Positions 26,248-35,064 of a stretch of DNA of 47,388 nt are shown here, piece by piece (position 1 is the first letter of the stretch; each line of letters starts with the position of its first letter). A model generated the notes under the pieces. It was given only the letters and a program-made list of their open reading frames with translations. It was not told where the DNA came from and made no database searches. The position numbers were made by a program, and so were the translations under genes. Source of the stretch: Streptomyces niveus (lineage in GTDB: Bacteria > Actinomycetota > Actinomycetes > Streptomycetales > Streptomycetaceae); the NCBI RefSeq assembly GCF_001723055.1, contig NZ_MDCR01000111.1:1-47388 (forward strand). Direction: 5' to 3'.

Positions 26248-27969
26248 GTGCGTGTGTCGCCTCATGGCAGACCTGTATCGAAAATGGGAAGACTCATTGC
26301 CTGCGGTACGGCGGTAGTCGCCGTCCTCTCCGGCGGACTGGCGAGCACGGCCCAGGCCGATGACAACGGCGGCGAGAAGTTCCTGCCGCCCAAGAACTCC
26401 GAGGTCGTCAGTACCAAGGACGTCTCCACGCGCATCATCGGCGGAACGAACACCTCCATCAGCAGCGCGCCCTGGATGGTGCAGCTGCTTTTCGAGTTCG
26501 ACAACGACGGATACTTCTACTTCACCTGTGGTGGAACGCTCGTCGCGCCCAACAAGGTTCTTACGGCGGCGCACTGCGTCACCGACGAGAACGGGAAAGC
26601 GCTCGACATGGTCGGGCGCGGCATGATTCTCGCCAACACGGCCAAGCTCGCCGGCGGTCCGAACGACGAGGGCACCGCGGTCTCCATCAGCCGCTCGTAC
26701 CACGCCGGCTCGTACAACGCGGACACCATCGACAACGACGTCGCGCTGCTGACGCTCGCCAAGCCCCTCACGGGCACCCCGGCGCAGCCCGCGCCGTACC
26801 GCGAGACCACCCGCTACGCGCCGGGCACCACCGCCACCACCTACGGCTGGGGCATGACCGGCTCGTCCCCGGACGACCGGCTGGCCGACACCCTCCAGCG
26901 GGTGACGCAGCCGCTGCGCTCGGACGCCGAGTGCTCGGAGAACCTCGACACCTCGCTCGGTCTGCCCGGCGCGTACAAGGCCGGGCACATGATCTGCGCG
27001 GGCAACGGCGGTACGGGGAACGACGCCACCGGCAAGGCGACCTGCCCCGGTGACTCCGGCAGCCCGATGATGGTGAACGGCCGGATCATCGGCGTCACCT
27101 CCTGGGGTGTCGCCACACAGTCCGAGCTGTGCAACTTCGGTGGCACGTACGACGTGTACACCAAGGTGTCGACCTACATGCCGGCCCTCCAGCCGCGCAT
27201 CGAGGACACCAACTTCAGCCGGGACACCAAGGCCGACCTGTGGGCCCGTACGAGCTCGGACGGGAAGGCCTACACCTTCACCTCCACCGGCTCCACGTTC
27301 GCCTCCCGCAAGGCGTTCACGGGCTCCTTCAGCGCGTACAACCTGGTCGTCCAGACCGACCTGAACCGGGACGGTTACGAGGACCTCGTCGCGCGCGGCA
27401 ACTCGGGCGACGTGTACTGGCTGCACCGCTCCGCGACCAGTTCCACGTACACGAAGACCAAGATCTTCAGCGCCTGGAACACCTTCCGCGCGATCGTCAC
27501 CCCCGGTGACGTCACCGGCGACGGCCACCCCGACCTGCTCGCGGTCGCCTCCACCGGCCAGCTCCGGCTCTACCCGGGCCTGGGCAACGGCAAGTTCAGC
27601 GCCTCCACCGCGGTCGGCACCGGCTACCAGCTCTACAACCAGGTGCGCGGTCACGGTGACTTCACCAACGACGGCAAGCCCGACCTGCTGGTCCGCCGGG
27701 GCAGCACCGGTGACCTGCTTCTCGCCAAGGGCACCGGCAACGCCGCCGCCCCGTTCGAGACGCCCGTCGTGGTCCGCACCAACTGGTCCGCGTACACCAC
27801 CATCGCCACCCCGGGCGACGTGACCGGCGACGCCAAGCCCGACGTCGTGGTCCGTAACGCGGCCGGCAGCCTGTACCTGCTCAAGGGCACCGGCAAGGCC
27901 ACCTCCGAGATCTTCGCCACAGGTGTGAAGATCGGATCCGGCTGGACCGGCTACCACACCATCGCGTGA
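26248..27969 (+). CDS. Secreted trypsin-like serine protease with C-terminal FG-GAP/VCBS-type repeats
   Basis: A 573-residue exported S1 protease. The signal peptide covers about 13-42 (MGRLIACGTAVVAVLSGG...AQA). The mature protease starts near RIIGGTNTSISSAPWMVQ. The catalytic triad is H109 (TAAHC), D164 (DNDVALL) and S270 (CPGDSGSP). From about 320 to the end are five repeats of the DxxxDGxxDLL/V type (GDVTGDGHPDLLAV, GDFTNDGKPDLLVR, GDVTGDAKPDVVVR), the FG-GAP/VCBS calcium-binding beta-propeller blade pattern. The GTG at 26248 has GGGAGA upstream. The substrate is unknown; the repeats may bind a surface or partner protein. Confidence 0.88.
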   Translation: MRVSPHGRPVSKMGRLIACGTAVVAVLSGGLASTAQADDNGGEKFLPPKNSEVVSTKDVSTRIIGGTNTSISSAPWMVQLLFEFDNDGYFYFTCGGTLVAPNKVLTAAHCVTDENGKALDMVGRGMILANTAKLAGGPNDEGTAVSISRSYHAGSYNADTIDNDVALLTLAKPLTGTPAQPAPYRETTRYAPGTTATTYGWGMTGSSPDDRLADTLQRVTQPLRSDAECSENLDTSLGLPGAYKAGHMICAGNGGTGNDATGKATCPGDSGSPMMVNGRIIGVTSWGVATQSELCNFGGTYDVYTKVSTYMPALQPRIEDTNFSRDTKADLWARTSSDGKAYTFTSTGSTFASRKAFTGSFSAYNLVVQTDLNRDGYEDLVARGNSGDVYWLHRSATSSTYTKTKIFSAWNTFRAIVTPGDVTGDGHPDLLAVASTGQLRLYPGLGNGKFSASTAVGTGYQLYNQVRGHGDFTNDGKPDLLVRRGSTGDLLLAKGTGNAAAPFETPVVVRTNWSAYTTIATPGDVTGDAKPDVVVRNAAGSLYLLKGTGKATSEIFATGVKIGSGWTGYHTIA

Positions 27970-28014
27970 AACCGCAGGTGAGAACCGGCTGACCGGTCAC
28001 CGACCGGTATGTCT

Positions 28015-28044
28015 CTGTGGCCCCCGCCCCGGCGGGGGCCACAG
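28015..28044 (+). terminator. Terminator after the secreted protease gene
   Basis: A perfect 14-bp arm pair (CTGTGGCCCCCGCC with GGCGGGGGCCACAG) with a two-base centre, so in practice a 12-13 bp stem. It is followed by CTTGTTG and lies 46 bp after the stop. Confidence 0.8.
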
Positions 28045-28149
28045 CTTGTTGTGCAACCCTGCCAGCTTCCCCGTGCGTCTGAACGACGGACGAACCGTGC
28101 CACGTAAGCGCCGCGGGAGCCGACGAGGCCGACGAGAGCCGAGGAGCAC

Positions 28150-29250
28150 ATGAGCGAGCAGAGCAGGGGCGGCCGAATACGGGCGACCGGATCGCGCCGC
28201 AAGAAGCCCAGCACGCGCCGACGCGCCACGACCCTGGCGGCCTGGTCGGCCGCCGCACTGGTCCTGGTCGGCGGATCCGGTCTCGGCTACGTGTACTTCA
28301 AGCTCAACGGCAACATCCAGGGCGTCGACATCAACGCCAGACTCGGCACCGACCGCCCCGTGGACGTCGACAACGGCTCGATGGACATCCTCGTACTCGG
28401 CTCCGACTCGCGCTCCGGCGCCAACTCCGAGTACGGCGCCGACCAGGGCGGAGCCCGCTCCGACACCGCGATGATCGTGCACGTCGACGAGGGCCACAAG
28501 AGCGCCAGCGTCGTCTCCGTACCGAGGGACACGCTCGTCGAGCGCCCCGACTGCGAGACCGACAACGGCACCGCCGCGGGCGCCCGGCGGGCCATGTTCA
28601 ACACGGCGTACGAGGTCGGCGGCCCGGCCTGCGCGGTGAAGACCGTCGAGAAGATGTCCGGCATCCGCATGGACCACTACATCGAGGTCGACTTCACCGG
28701 GTTCAAGCAGCTCATCGACGATCTCGGCGGGGTGAGGATCACCACCAAGGAGGCGATCGACGACCCCGACAGCCATCTGAAGCTCGAACCCGGCCCCCAC
28801 ACGCTGAACGGCGAGCAGGCGCTCGGCCTCGTCCGCACCCGCCACAGCGTCGGCGACGGCAGCGACCTCGGCCGGATCCAGCTCCAGCAGGCCTTCATCA
28901 AGGCCCTGATCAACCAGGTCAAGGAGATCGGCCTGCTCAGCAGCCCCAAGAAGCTGTACGCGATCGGCGACACCGCGACCCGCGCGATCACCCCCGACTC
29001 CGAGCTCGACTCGGTCAGGGAACTCGTCAGCTTCGCCGGCGGCCTCAAGAGCCTCGGGGCCTCGGACGTCAACATGATCACGCTCCCCGTCCAGTACGAC
29101 CCGGCGGACCCGAACCGCGTCGTACCGCTGGAGAAGGCGTCCCAGCAGGTGTGGGACGCGCTGCGGGCGGACAAGCCGATCCCGGCGTCGGCGACCGAGG
29201 ACTCCGCCGGTGACAAGGGCGGCGCGGCCGACGTGGTCACCGGCGGATGA
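28150..29250 (+). CDS. LytR-CpsA-Psr (LCP) family protein
   Basis: A 366-residue membrane-anchored enzyme. A basic cytoplasmic N-terminus is followed by one TM helix (about 27-50) and an extracellular LCP domain (about 75-290) with [35 protein letters not shown] and [18 protein letters not shown] proteins transfer undecaprenyl-linked glycopolymers to peptidoglycan. The conserved Asp/Arg pairs that bind the pyrophosphate (DSR, SVPRD, VRTRH) are present. The last 40 residues are a disordered tail. The ATG at 28150 has GAGGAG upstream. It has a functional link to the WecA/TagO-like gene at 33.4 kb, which makes lipid-linked glycan precursors. Confidence 0.9.
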   Translation: MSEQSRGGRIRATGSRRKKPSTRRRATTLAAWSAAALVLVGGSGLGYVYFKLNGNIQGVDINARLGTDRPVDVDNGSMDILVLGSDSRSGANSEYGADQGGARSDTAMIVHVDEGHKSASVVSVPRDTLVERPDCETDNGTAAGARRAMFNTAYEVGGPACAVKTVEKMSGIRMDHYIEVDFTGFKQLIDDLGGVRITTKEAIDDPDSHLKLEPGPHTLNGEQALGLVRTRHSVGDGSDLGRIQLQQAFIKALINQVKEIGLLSSPKKLYAIGDTATRAITPDSELDSVRELVSFAGGLKSLGASDVNMITLPVQYDPADPNRVVPLEKASQQVWDALRADKPIPASATEDSAGDKGGAADVVTGG

Positions 29251-29296
29251 GCGCGGACGAGCAGTCCGTGGCCGGGCGGACGCGCCCCGTGGCGGC

Positions 29297-29322
29297 GGAA
29301 TAGATCCGCGGCCACCCCGGTT
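29297..29322 (+). promoter_or_regulatory. Sigma-R (disulfide stress) type promoter of rpmE
   Basis: GGAAT (29297-29301), then exactly 18 bp, then GTT (29320-29322), matching the Streptomyces sigma-R consensus GGAAT-N18/19-GTT. It lies about 117 bp upstream of the rpmE start. rpmE is an established sigma-R target in S. coelicolor, which supports the call. A weaker vegetative-like pair (TTGGAG, 16 bp, CAGACT at 29323-29350) overlaps just downstream. Confidence 0.8.
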
Positions 29323-29438
29323 TTGGAGATACGGCCGGTCCTGGCAGACTGGATCGTCGGCCCCGGTTCACGTACGAGCATCCGCGCGTGCGACCCGGCG
29401 CCTTCCTCGCCTGGCGAGGATGTTCCCTAGGAGACACC

Positions 29439-29666
29439 TTGAAGCGCGACATCCACCCCACGTACGTCGAGACCCAGGTCAGCTGTACCTGTGGTGCGTC
29501 GTTCACCACTCGCAGCACGATCGAATCGGGCTCCGTCCGTGCCGAAATCTGCTCCGAGTGCCACCCGTTCTACACGGGCAAGCAGAAGATCCTCGACACC
29601 GGTGGCCGTGTGGCCCGCTTCGAGGCCCGCTTCGGCAAGGCTGCCGCCGGCTCCGCCAACAAGTAG
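29439..29666 (+). CDS. rpmE: Ribosomal protein L31 (zinc-binding form)
   Basis: A 75-residue 50S subunit protein that helps bridge the subunits. It carries four cysteines, C16, C18, C38 and C41, in the CxC...CxxC arrangement of the zinc-containing (C+) L31 type. The start is TTG 29439 with AGGAG five bases upstream, giving the family N-terminus [10 protein letters not shown]. The frame is open 17 codons further up but is not L31-like. It is preceded by a sigma-R-type promoter and followed by its own terminator, so it forms a separate unit between the LCP gene and prfA. Confidence 0.95.
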   Translation: MKRDIHPTYVETQVSCTCGASFTTRSTIESGSVRAEICSECHPFYTGKQKILDTGGRVARFEARFGKAAAGSANK

Positions 29667-29676
29667 CGAGCCAACT

Positions 29677-29721
29677 GCGCCGGTTCTCGGCGCCCCAGCC
29701 CTGGGGCGTCGGGACCGGCGC
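29677..29721 (+). terminator. Terminator after rpmE
   Basis: A long near-perfect hairpin with arms about 20 bp each (29677-29697 and 29702-29721), beginning GCGCCGGTTCTCGG and closing GGACCGGCGC with a few mismatches, followed by TTTG. It starts ten bases after the rpmE stop. Confidence 0.8.
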
Positions 29722-29791
29722 TTTGCCGTCCCGCAGCACCTTCCCAAGCACCTTCGCGCAGCACTTCCGTACGCAACCCAGGAGCCCCCGA

Positions 29792-30883
29792 ATGTTCGAG
29801 GCGGTCGAGGAACTGGTCGGCGAGCACGCCGACCTGGAGAAGAAGCTCGCCGACCCGTCGGTCCACTCGGACCAGGCGCACGCCCGCAAGCTGAACAAGC
29901 GGTACGCCGAACTCACCCCGATCATCGGGACGTTCCGCGCCTGGAAGCAGACCGGCGACGACATCGAGACGGCCCGTGAGTTCGCGGCGGACCCCACCGA
30001 CCCGTCGGCGGGCGAGTTCGCCGCCGAGGTCAAGCTGCTGGAGAAGCAGCGCGAGGAACTGACCGAGAAGCTGCGTCTGCTGCTCGTCCCGCGCGACCCC
30101 AGCGACGACAAGGACGTCATCCTGGAGATCAAGGCGGGCGCGGGCGGCGACGAGTCGGCGCTCTTCGCCGGCGACCTCCTGCGGATGTATCTGCGCTACG
30201 CGGAGCGCGTCGGCTGGAAGACCGAGATCATCGACGCCACCGAGTCCGAGCTGGGCGGCTACAAGGACGTCCAGGTCGCCGTGAAGACCAAGGGCGGCAA
30301 CGGGGCCACCGAGCCCGGACAGGGCGTCTGGGCGCGGCTGAAGTACGAGGGCGGGGTGCACCGCGTGCAGCGCGTGCCCTCCACCGAGTCGCAGGGCCGG
30401 ATCCACACCTCGGCGGCCGGTGTCCTCGTGACGCCGGAGGCGGAGGAGGTCGAGGTGGAGATCCTCGCCAACGACCTGCGGATCGACGTCTACCGCTCGT
30501 CGGGCCCCGGCGGCCAGTCCGTCAACACGACCGACTCCGCCGTCCGGATCACGCATCTGCCCACCGGCGTCGTCGCCTCCTGCCAGAACGAGAAGAGCCA
30601 GCTCCAGAACAAGGAGCAGGCCATGCGTATCCTGCGCTCGCGGCTGCTCGCCGCGGCACAGGAGGAGGCGGAGAAGAACGCGGCGGACGTCCGGCGCAGC
30701 CAGGTGCGTACCGTCGACCGGTCCGAGAAGATCCGTACGTACAACTTCCCGGAAAACCGGATCTCGGACCACCGCGTCGGCTTCAAGGCGTACAACTTGG
30801 ACCAGGTGCTCGACGGTGAGCTGGCGGCAGTGATCCAGGCCTGCGTCGACGCCGACTCGGCGGCGAAGCTCGCAGCCGCCTGA
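29792..30883 (+). CDS. prfA: Peptide chain release factor 1
   Basis: A 363-residue class I release factor that reads UAA and UAG. G240-G241-Q242 in [18 protein letters not shown] is the catalytic GGQ loop, whose Gln is methylated by PrmC encoded just downstream. [18 protein letters not shown] is a conserved RF block. The ATG at 29792 has AGGAG upstream. The frame is open far upstream across rpmE, which is only GC-rich shadow. Confidence 0.97.
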   Translation: MFEAVEELVGEHADLEKKLADPSVHSDQAHARKLNKRYAELTPIIGTFRAWKQTGDDIETAREFAADPTDPSAGEFAAEVKLLEKQREELTEKLRLLLVPRDPSDDKDVILEIKAGAGGDESALFAGDLLRMYLRYAERVGWKTEIIDATESELGGYKDVQVAVKTKGGNGATEPGQGVWARLKYEGGVHRVQRVPSTESQGRIHTSAAGVLVTPEAEEVEVEILANDLRIDVYRSSGPGGQSVNTTDSAVRITHLPTGVVASCQNEKSQLQNKEQAMRILRSRLLAAAQEEAEKNAADVRRSQVRTVDRSEKIRTYNFPENRISDHRVGFKAYNLDQVLDGELAAVIQACVDADSAAKLAAA

Positions 30884-30949
30884 CGCGCCTCCGCCCCGCC
30901 CGTACCCGATCACGTCCCCCTCCCCGTCTACGTCTCAGGAGGAACCAGC

Positions 30950-31855
30950 GTGCAGCCACCTTCTGGGGGGCCCAGCGACCCCCAGCGGCTCCGCCGCGGG
31001 CCCGCCCCCCGCAGTCTGCTGCTTGCCGAGGTGGCCCAGGCCACCCAGCGGCTGGCCGACGCGGGCGTGCCGTCGCCGCGGTTCGACGCGGAGGAACTCG
31101 CCGCGTTCGTGCACGGCGTCAAGCGCGGAGAGCTGCACAGCGTCGTGGACGAGGAGTTCGACGCCCGCTACTGGGAGACCGTCGCGCGCCGCGAGGCCCG
31201 CGAGCCGCTCCAGCACATCACCGGGCGCGTGTTCTTCCGCTATCTGGAACTCCAGGTCGGGCCAGGGGTGTTCGTGCCCAGGCCGGAGACCGAGTCCGTC
31301 GTCGGCTGGGCCATAGACGCGGTCCGCGCGATGGATGTCGTGGAGCCGCTGATCGTCGATCTCTGCTCGGGATCGGGCGCCATCGCGCTCGCCATGGCCC
31401 AGGAGGTGCCGCGCTCGCGTGTGCACGCCGTGGAGCTGTCCGAGGACGCCCTCACCTGGACGCGGAGGAACGCCGAGGGGTCCAGGGTCACCGTGCACCG
31501 CGGAGACGCTCTGACGGCCCTCCCGGACTTCGACGGCCAGGTCGACCTGGTGATCTCCAACCCGCCGTACATCCCGCTCACCGAGTGGGAGTACGTGGCG
31601 CCCGAGGCCCGTGACCACGACCCGCAGATGGCGCTCTTCTCGGGCGAGGACGGCCTCGACACGATCCGCGGCATCGAACGCACCGCGCACCGGCTGCTGC
31701 GGCCCGGCGGCCTCGTCGTCGTCGAGCACGCGGACACCCAGGGCGGCCAGGTCCCGTGGATCTTCAGCGAGGAGGCCGGCTGGGCGGACGCGGCGGACCA
31801 CCCGGACCTGAACAAACGCCCCCGCTTCGCGACGGCCCGCAAGGCACTGCCGTGA
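30950..31855 (+). CDS. prmC: Release factor glutamine methyltransferase
   Basis: A 301-residue S-adenosylmethionine-dependent enzyme that methylates the GGQ glutamine of release factors. N204-P-P-Y207 binds the target glutamine amide, and VDLCSGSGAIALAMAQEVP is the SAM site. An N-terminal helical domain of about 90 residues recognises the release factor. The GTG at 30950 has a perfect AGGAGG upstream. It lies 66 bp after prfA, the usual substrate-enzyme gene order. Confidence 0.95.
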   Translation: MQPPSGGPSDPQRLRRGPAPRSLLLAEVAQATQRLADAGVPSPRFDAEELAAFVHGVKRGELHSVVDEEFDARYWETVARREAREPLQHITGRVFFRYLELQVGPGVFVPRPETESVVGWAIDAVRAMDVVEPLIVDLCSGSGAIALAMAQEVPRSRVHAVELSEDALTWTRRNAEGSRVTVHRGDALTALPDFDGQVDLVISNPPYIPLTEWEYVAPEARDHDPQMALFSGEDGLDTIRGIERTAHRLLRPGGLVVVEHADTQGGQVPWIFSEEAGWADAADHPDLNKRPRFATARKALP

Positions 31856-31910
31856 GGGCCACCACGAGTAGTCCCGTACACCGCAACACATCCAGAGGGG
31901 ATCGTTAGAT

Positions 31911-32558
31911 ATGGCACGGCGATACGACTGCAACGACGCGACCGACCGTACGACCGGTCTGCGTGAAGCCGCGTCCGCCGTCCGTCGCGGCGAGCTCGTC
32001 GTCCTGCCCACCGACACCGTCTACGGGCTCGGCGCCGACGCGTTCAGCTCCGAGGCCGTCGCCGACCTCCTCGACGCCAAGGGCCGGGGCCGTAACATGC
32101 CCACGCCCGTGCTCATCGGCTCCCCGAACACCCTGCACGGCCTGGTCACGGACTTCTCGGAGCAGGCCTGGGAGCTCGTCGACGCCTTCTGGCCCGGCGC
32201 CCTCACGCTCGTCGCCAAGCACCAGCCCTCGCTCCAGTGGGACCTCGGTGACACTCGCGGCACCGTCGCGATCCGGATGCCGCTGCACCCCGTCGCGATC
32301 GAGCTGCTGACCGAGGTCGGCCCGATGGCCGTCTCCTCCGCCAACCTGACCGGACACCCCGCGCCGGAGGACTGTGACGCGGCGCAGGAGATGCTGGCGG
32401 ACGCCGTCTCGGTCTACCTCGACGGCGGGAAGACCCCCGGCATCGTCCCGTCGTCGATCGTGGACGTGACCGGCAAGGTCCCGCTGCTGCTGCGCGCGGG
32501 CGCCGTCGACGCCGACGAGCTGCGCAAGGTCGTACCCGACCTCGAGGTGGCCAATTGA
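31911..32558 (+). CDS. L-threonylcarbamoyladenylate synthase (TsaC/Sua5 type)
   Basis: A 215-residue YrdC-fold enzyme that makes threonylcarbamoyl-AMP from threonine, bicarbonate and ATP, the first step of the t6A modification of ANN-decoding tRNAs. GELVVLPTDTVYGLGADAF, FWPGALTLVAKH, TVAIRMP and SSANLTGHPAP are family blocks. Its length is that of TsaC/YwlC without the extra Sua5 C-terminal domain. Its stop overlaps the start of the next gene by four bases (TTGA), so translation is coupled. Genes of this family commonly follow prfA-prmC. Confidence 0.94.
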   Translation: MARRYDCNDATDRTTGLREAASAVRRGELVVLPTDTVYGLGADAFSSEAVADLLDAKGRGRNMPTPVLIGSPNTLHGLVTDFSEQAWELVDAFWPGALTLVAKHQPSLQWDLGDTRGTVAIRMPLHPVAIELLTEVGPMAVSSANLTGHPAPEDCDAAQEMLADAVSVYLDGGKTPGIVPSSIVDVTGKVPLLLRAGAVDADELRKVVPDLEVAN

Positions 32559-33196
32559 CCGCCCCTGAGGGGCGTGGCATAGCGGGACTCCCCGACACCT
32601 TCCGCATCCTCCACGTCAGTACCGGCAACGTGTGCCGCTCGCCCATCACCGAGCGGCTGAACCGCCATGCCCTCAGCGACCGCCTCGGCGAGCGCCTGAC
32701 GGGCGGGCTCATCGTGGAGAGCGCGGGCACCTGGGGGCACGAGGGGGCTTCGATGGAGGCCAACGCGGAGGCCGTCCTGGCGGATTTCGGCGCGGACCCG
32801 TCCGGCTTCGTCGGGCGGGAACTGCTGGACGAGCACGTCATCCGCGCCGATCTGGTGCTCACCGCGACGCGTGACCACCGGGCGCAGGTCATCTCGATGG
32901 GGCACTCGGCGGGGCTGCGGACCTTCACGCTGAAGGAGTTCACGCGTCTCGTACGGGCCATAGACCCCGCGACGCTGCCCGACCCCCTCGACGAGGGTGT
33001 GGTCGAGCGGGCCCGTGCGCTGGTGCGTGCCGCCGCCGCGCTGCGCGGATGGCTGCTCGCCCCGAACGCGGAGGCGGACGAGGTCTACGACCCGTACGGC
33101 GCCCCGATCACTTTCTTCCGGTCCATCGGCGACGAGATCCACCAGGCGCTGGACCCGGTGGTGACGGCGCTCACGGGCGTACCGACCCGGCACTGA
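32555..33196 (+). CDS. Low-molecular-weight phosphatase-like protein lacking the catalytic Cys
   Basis: A 213-residue protein of the LMW tyrosine phosphatase/arsenate reductase fold. The P-loop, normally C-x5-R as in CTGNSCRS, reads S22-TGNV-C27-R28-S, so the nucleophilic cysteine is replaced by serine (codon AGT at 32618-32620) while the loop arginine remains. The general-acid motif DPY is kept (D179). Such an enzyme should be inactive as a classical phosphatase but could bind phosphotyrosine or another anion. The TTG start at 32555 overlaps the stop of the sua5-type gene. Its position between that gene and the WecA/TagO-like gene suggests a role in envelope glycan control, where tyrosine phosphorylation often acts, but this is inference. 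Confidence 0.8.
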   Translation: MTAPEGRGIAGLPDTFRILHVSTGNVCRSPITERLNRHALSDRLGERLTGGLIVESAGTWGHEGASMEANAEAVLADFGADPSGFVGRELLDEHVIRADLVLTATRDHRAQVISMGHSAGLRTFTLKEFTRLVRAIDPATLPDPLDEGVVERARALVRAAAALRGWLLAPNAEADEVYDPYGAPITFFRSIGDEIHQALDPVVTALTGVPTRH

Positions 33197-33395
33197 CAGC
33201 GGGCCGCTCGCACACCGTCGACCTGCGGCGACGTACGGTGAGAAACGCGGCGGGGCATAGGGTGTGACGAGTTTGTGCAACCATCGCGCCGCCGTGTATG
33301 TCCTTACCTCATGTGGCAACGCGCATTCCAACAGCCGTCCTTCCCCGCGTTAGTGTGTGTGGCTCAGATGGTCGGCGATTCCTGTGGGGCAGCCT

Positions 33396-34799
33396 GTGCG
33401 TGATTACCTGCTGACGCTCTGCGTGACGGCCGCGGTGACTTATTTGCTGACCGGTCCGGTGCGGAAGTTCGCCATCGCGATCGGCGCGATGCCCGCGATC
33501 CGCGCCCGCGACGTCCACCGCGAACCGACACCGCGTCTCGGCGGTATCGCGATGTTCTTCGGCCTGTGCGCCGGACTGCTGGTCGCGAGCAACCTGCAGA
33601 ACCTCAGCGGGGTCTTCGAGCAGTCCAACGAGCCCCGCGCGCTGCTCTCCGGGGCCGCCCTGATCTGGCTGATCGGTGTCCTGGACGACAAGTTCGAGAT
33701 CGACGCCCTGATCAAGCTCGGCGGCCAGATGATCGCCGCCGGCGTGATGGTGATGCAGGGTCTGACGATCCTGTGGATCCCGGTGCCCGGCGTCGGCACC
33801 GTCGCGCTGACCTCCTGGCAGGGCACGCTGCTGACCGTCGCGCTCGTCGTGATCACCATCAACGCGGTCAACTTCGTCGACGGGCTCGACGGCCTGGCCT
33901 CCGGCATGGTCTGCATCGCCGCGGCGGCGTTCTTCCTCTACGCGTACCGCATCTGGTACGGCTACGGCATCGAGGCCGCCGCCCCCGCGACCCTGTTCGC
34001 CGCGATCCTGATGGGCATGGGCATCGGCTTCCTGCCGCACAACATGCATCCGGCGCGGATCTTCATGGGCGACTCGGGCTCGATGCTGATCGGTCTGGTC
34101 CTCGCGACGGGCGCCATCTCCGTGACGGGGCAGGTCGATCCGGACGCCCTGAAGATCTACGCGGACGGCTCGACGCGTGAGGCGACGCACGCCGCGCTGC
34201 CGGTCTTCATCCCGCTGCTGCTGCCGTTGACGATCATCGCGATCCCGGTCGCCGACCTGGTCCTGGCGATCGTGCGCCGTACCTGGAACGGCCAGTCGCC
34301 GTTCGCCGCCGACCGCGGCCATCTCCACCACCGGCTGCTGGAGATCGGGCACTCGCACAGCAGGGCCGTGCTGATCATGTACTTCTGGTCGGCGCTGATC
34401 GCCTTCGGTGTGGTGCTGTACTCGGTCCACTCCTCGTCCACCATGTCCACGATGTGGATCGTCTTCGCGGTCGTCGTACTGAGCGCCCTGGGCCTGCTGC
34501 TCCTGCTGCTGCCCCGCTTCACACCGCGCGCCCCGCGCTGGGCCGAGGCCGTCGTACCGCCCCGCTACCGGCGCCGCCGGCGGCGCGGCCAGGGGGAGTT
34601 GGCGGACGTGGCCCACGAGGCGCCCGAGCCGCGGGAGAGCCCCCGGGGCGCCGGATCACAGGTGCCTCACGATTCACTCACGGCCGACGCCGTACCGGCG
34701 GACGGACCGGCCCCGGTCCCGGCGGGCGTCAACGGAGCGACGGCGATCGGACGCCGATCTCATTTCCCCGACCGACGCAAGGCGGATTCGTCGCACTGA
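33396..34799 (+). CDS. WecA/TagO/MraY-family phosphoglycosyl transferase
   Basis: A 467-residue polytopic membrane protein (about 10-11 TM helices, residues 1-375) that joins a sugar-1-phosphate to undecaprenyl phosphate. HREPTPRLGGIAMF, NFVDGLDGLASG, IFMGDSGSMLIGL and the HLHHRLLEIGHS block near 310 are the conserved metal, uridine and HxHHR signatures. The C-terminal 100 residues are a charged cytoplasmic tail. The start chosen is GTG 33396, giving VRDYLLTLCVTAAVTYLL as in relatives; a GTG at 33357 is possible. The sugar is probably GlcNAc-1-phosphate or a similar HexNAc, for teichoic-acid-like or other surface glycans. Confidence 0.88.
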   Translation: MRDYLLTLCVTAAVTYLLTGPVRKFAIAIGAMPAIRARDVHREPTPRLGGIAMFFGLCAGLLVASNLQNLSGVFEQSNEPRALLSGAALIWLIGVLDDKFEIDALIKLGGQMIAAGVMVMQGLTILWIPVPGVGTVALTSWQGTLLTVALVVITINAVNFVDGLDGLASGMVCIAAAAFFLYAYRIWYGYGIEAAAPATLFAAILMGMGIGFLPHNMHPARIFMGDSGSMLIGLVLATGAISVTGQVDPDALKIYADGSTREATHAALPVFIPLLLPLTIIAIPVADLVLAIVRRTWNGQSPFAADRGHLHHRLLEIGHSHSRAVLIMYFWSALIAFGVVLYSVHSSSTMSTMWIVFAVVVLSALGLLLLLLPRFTPRAPRWAEAVVPPRYRRRRRRGQGELADVAHEAPEPRESPRGAGSQVPHDSLTADAVPADGPAPVPAGVNGATAIGRRSHFPDRRKADSSH

Positions 34800-34870
34800 G
34801 AATTGCCTCAACGGCCCCCATTACCAGACAAGACGGCCCGATGTCCGGCTCAGGCGCGCGAATTACGCCT

Positions 34871-34921
34871 CATGTGTGACGGTAAGCACACGTTCATGGT
34901 AAAGACCTCATCAAATAGTTT
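34871..34921 (+). promoter_or_regulatory. Candidate atp operon promoter and overlapping palindrome
   Basis: A -35 TTCATG (34893-34898), a 17-bp spacer and a -10 TAGTTT (34916-34921). The -35 sits in an imperfect palindrome (34871-34898): CATGTGTG on the left and CACAC...CATG on the right. The expected start near 34928 gives a leader of about 137 nt to atpI. Confidence 0.45.
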
Positions 34922-34957
34922 GTGATACCGTTCACGAGACCCGGCGCCAGAGCCGAA

Positions 34958-35002
34958 GGACCGTAGTGCGACGGTCCGTTGGCCCGAGAATCCAACTCTC
35001 GG
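34958..35002 (+). promoter_or_regulatory. Two hairpins in the atpI leader
   Basis: Stem one is GGACCGT/ACGGTCC (34958-34964 with 34971-34977). Stem two is CCGAGA/TCTCGG (34984-34989 with 34997-35002). Both lie between the candidate promoter and the atpI start, so they would be in the leader RNA of the ATP synthase operon. Confidence 0.4.
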
Positions 35003-35064
35003 ACCGGGCCTACGCTCGTCCATGACGACACCATCTGCCCCACCCAGCAAGCGGAGCTGCCGCC

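Noticed and set aside
29323..29350. TTGGAG-N16-CAGACT as the main rpmE promoter
   Set aside because: The spacing is short and the -10 is poor. The overlapping GGAAT-N18-GTT is exact and agrees with known sigma-R control of rpmE, so the vegetative pair is kept only as a possible secondary start.
33258..33263. TAGGGT as the -10 of the WecA/TagO-like gene
   Set aside because: The -10 is perfect, but there is no -35 at usable distance and the leader would be over 120 nt. A TAGTGT at 33351 is equally possible, so neither is called as a feature.
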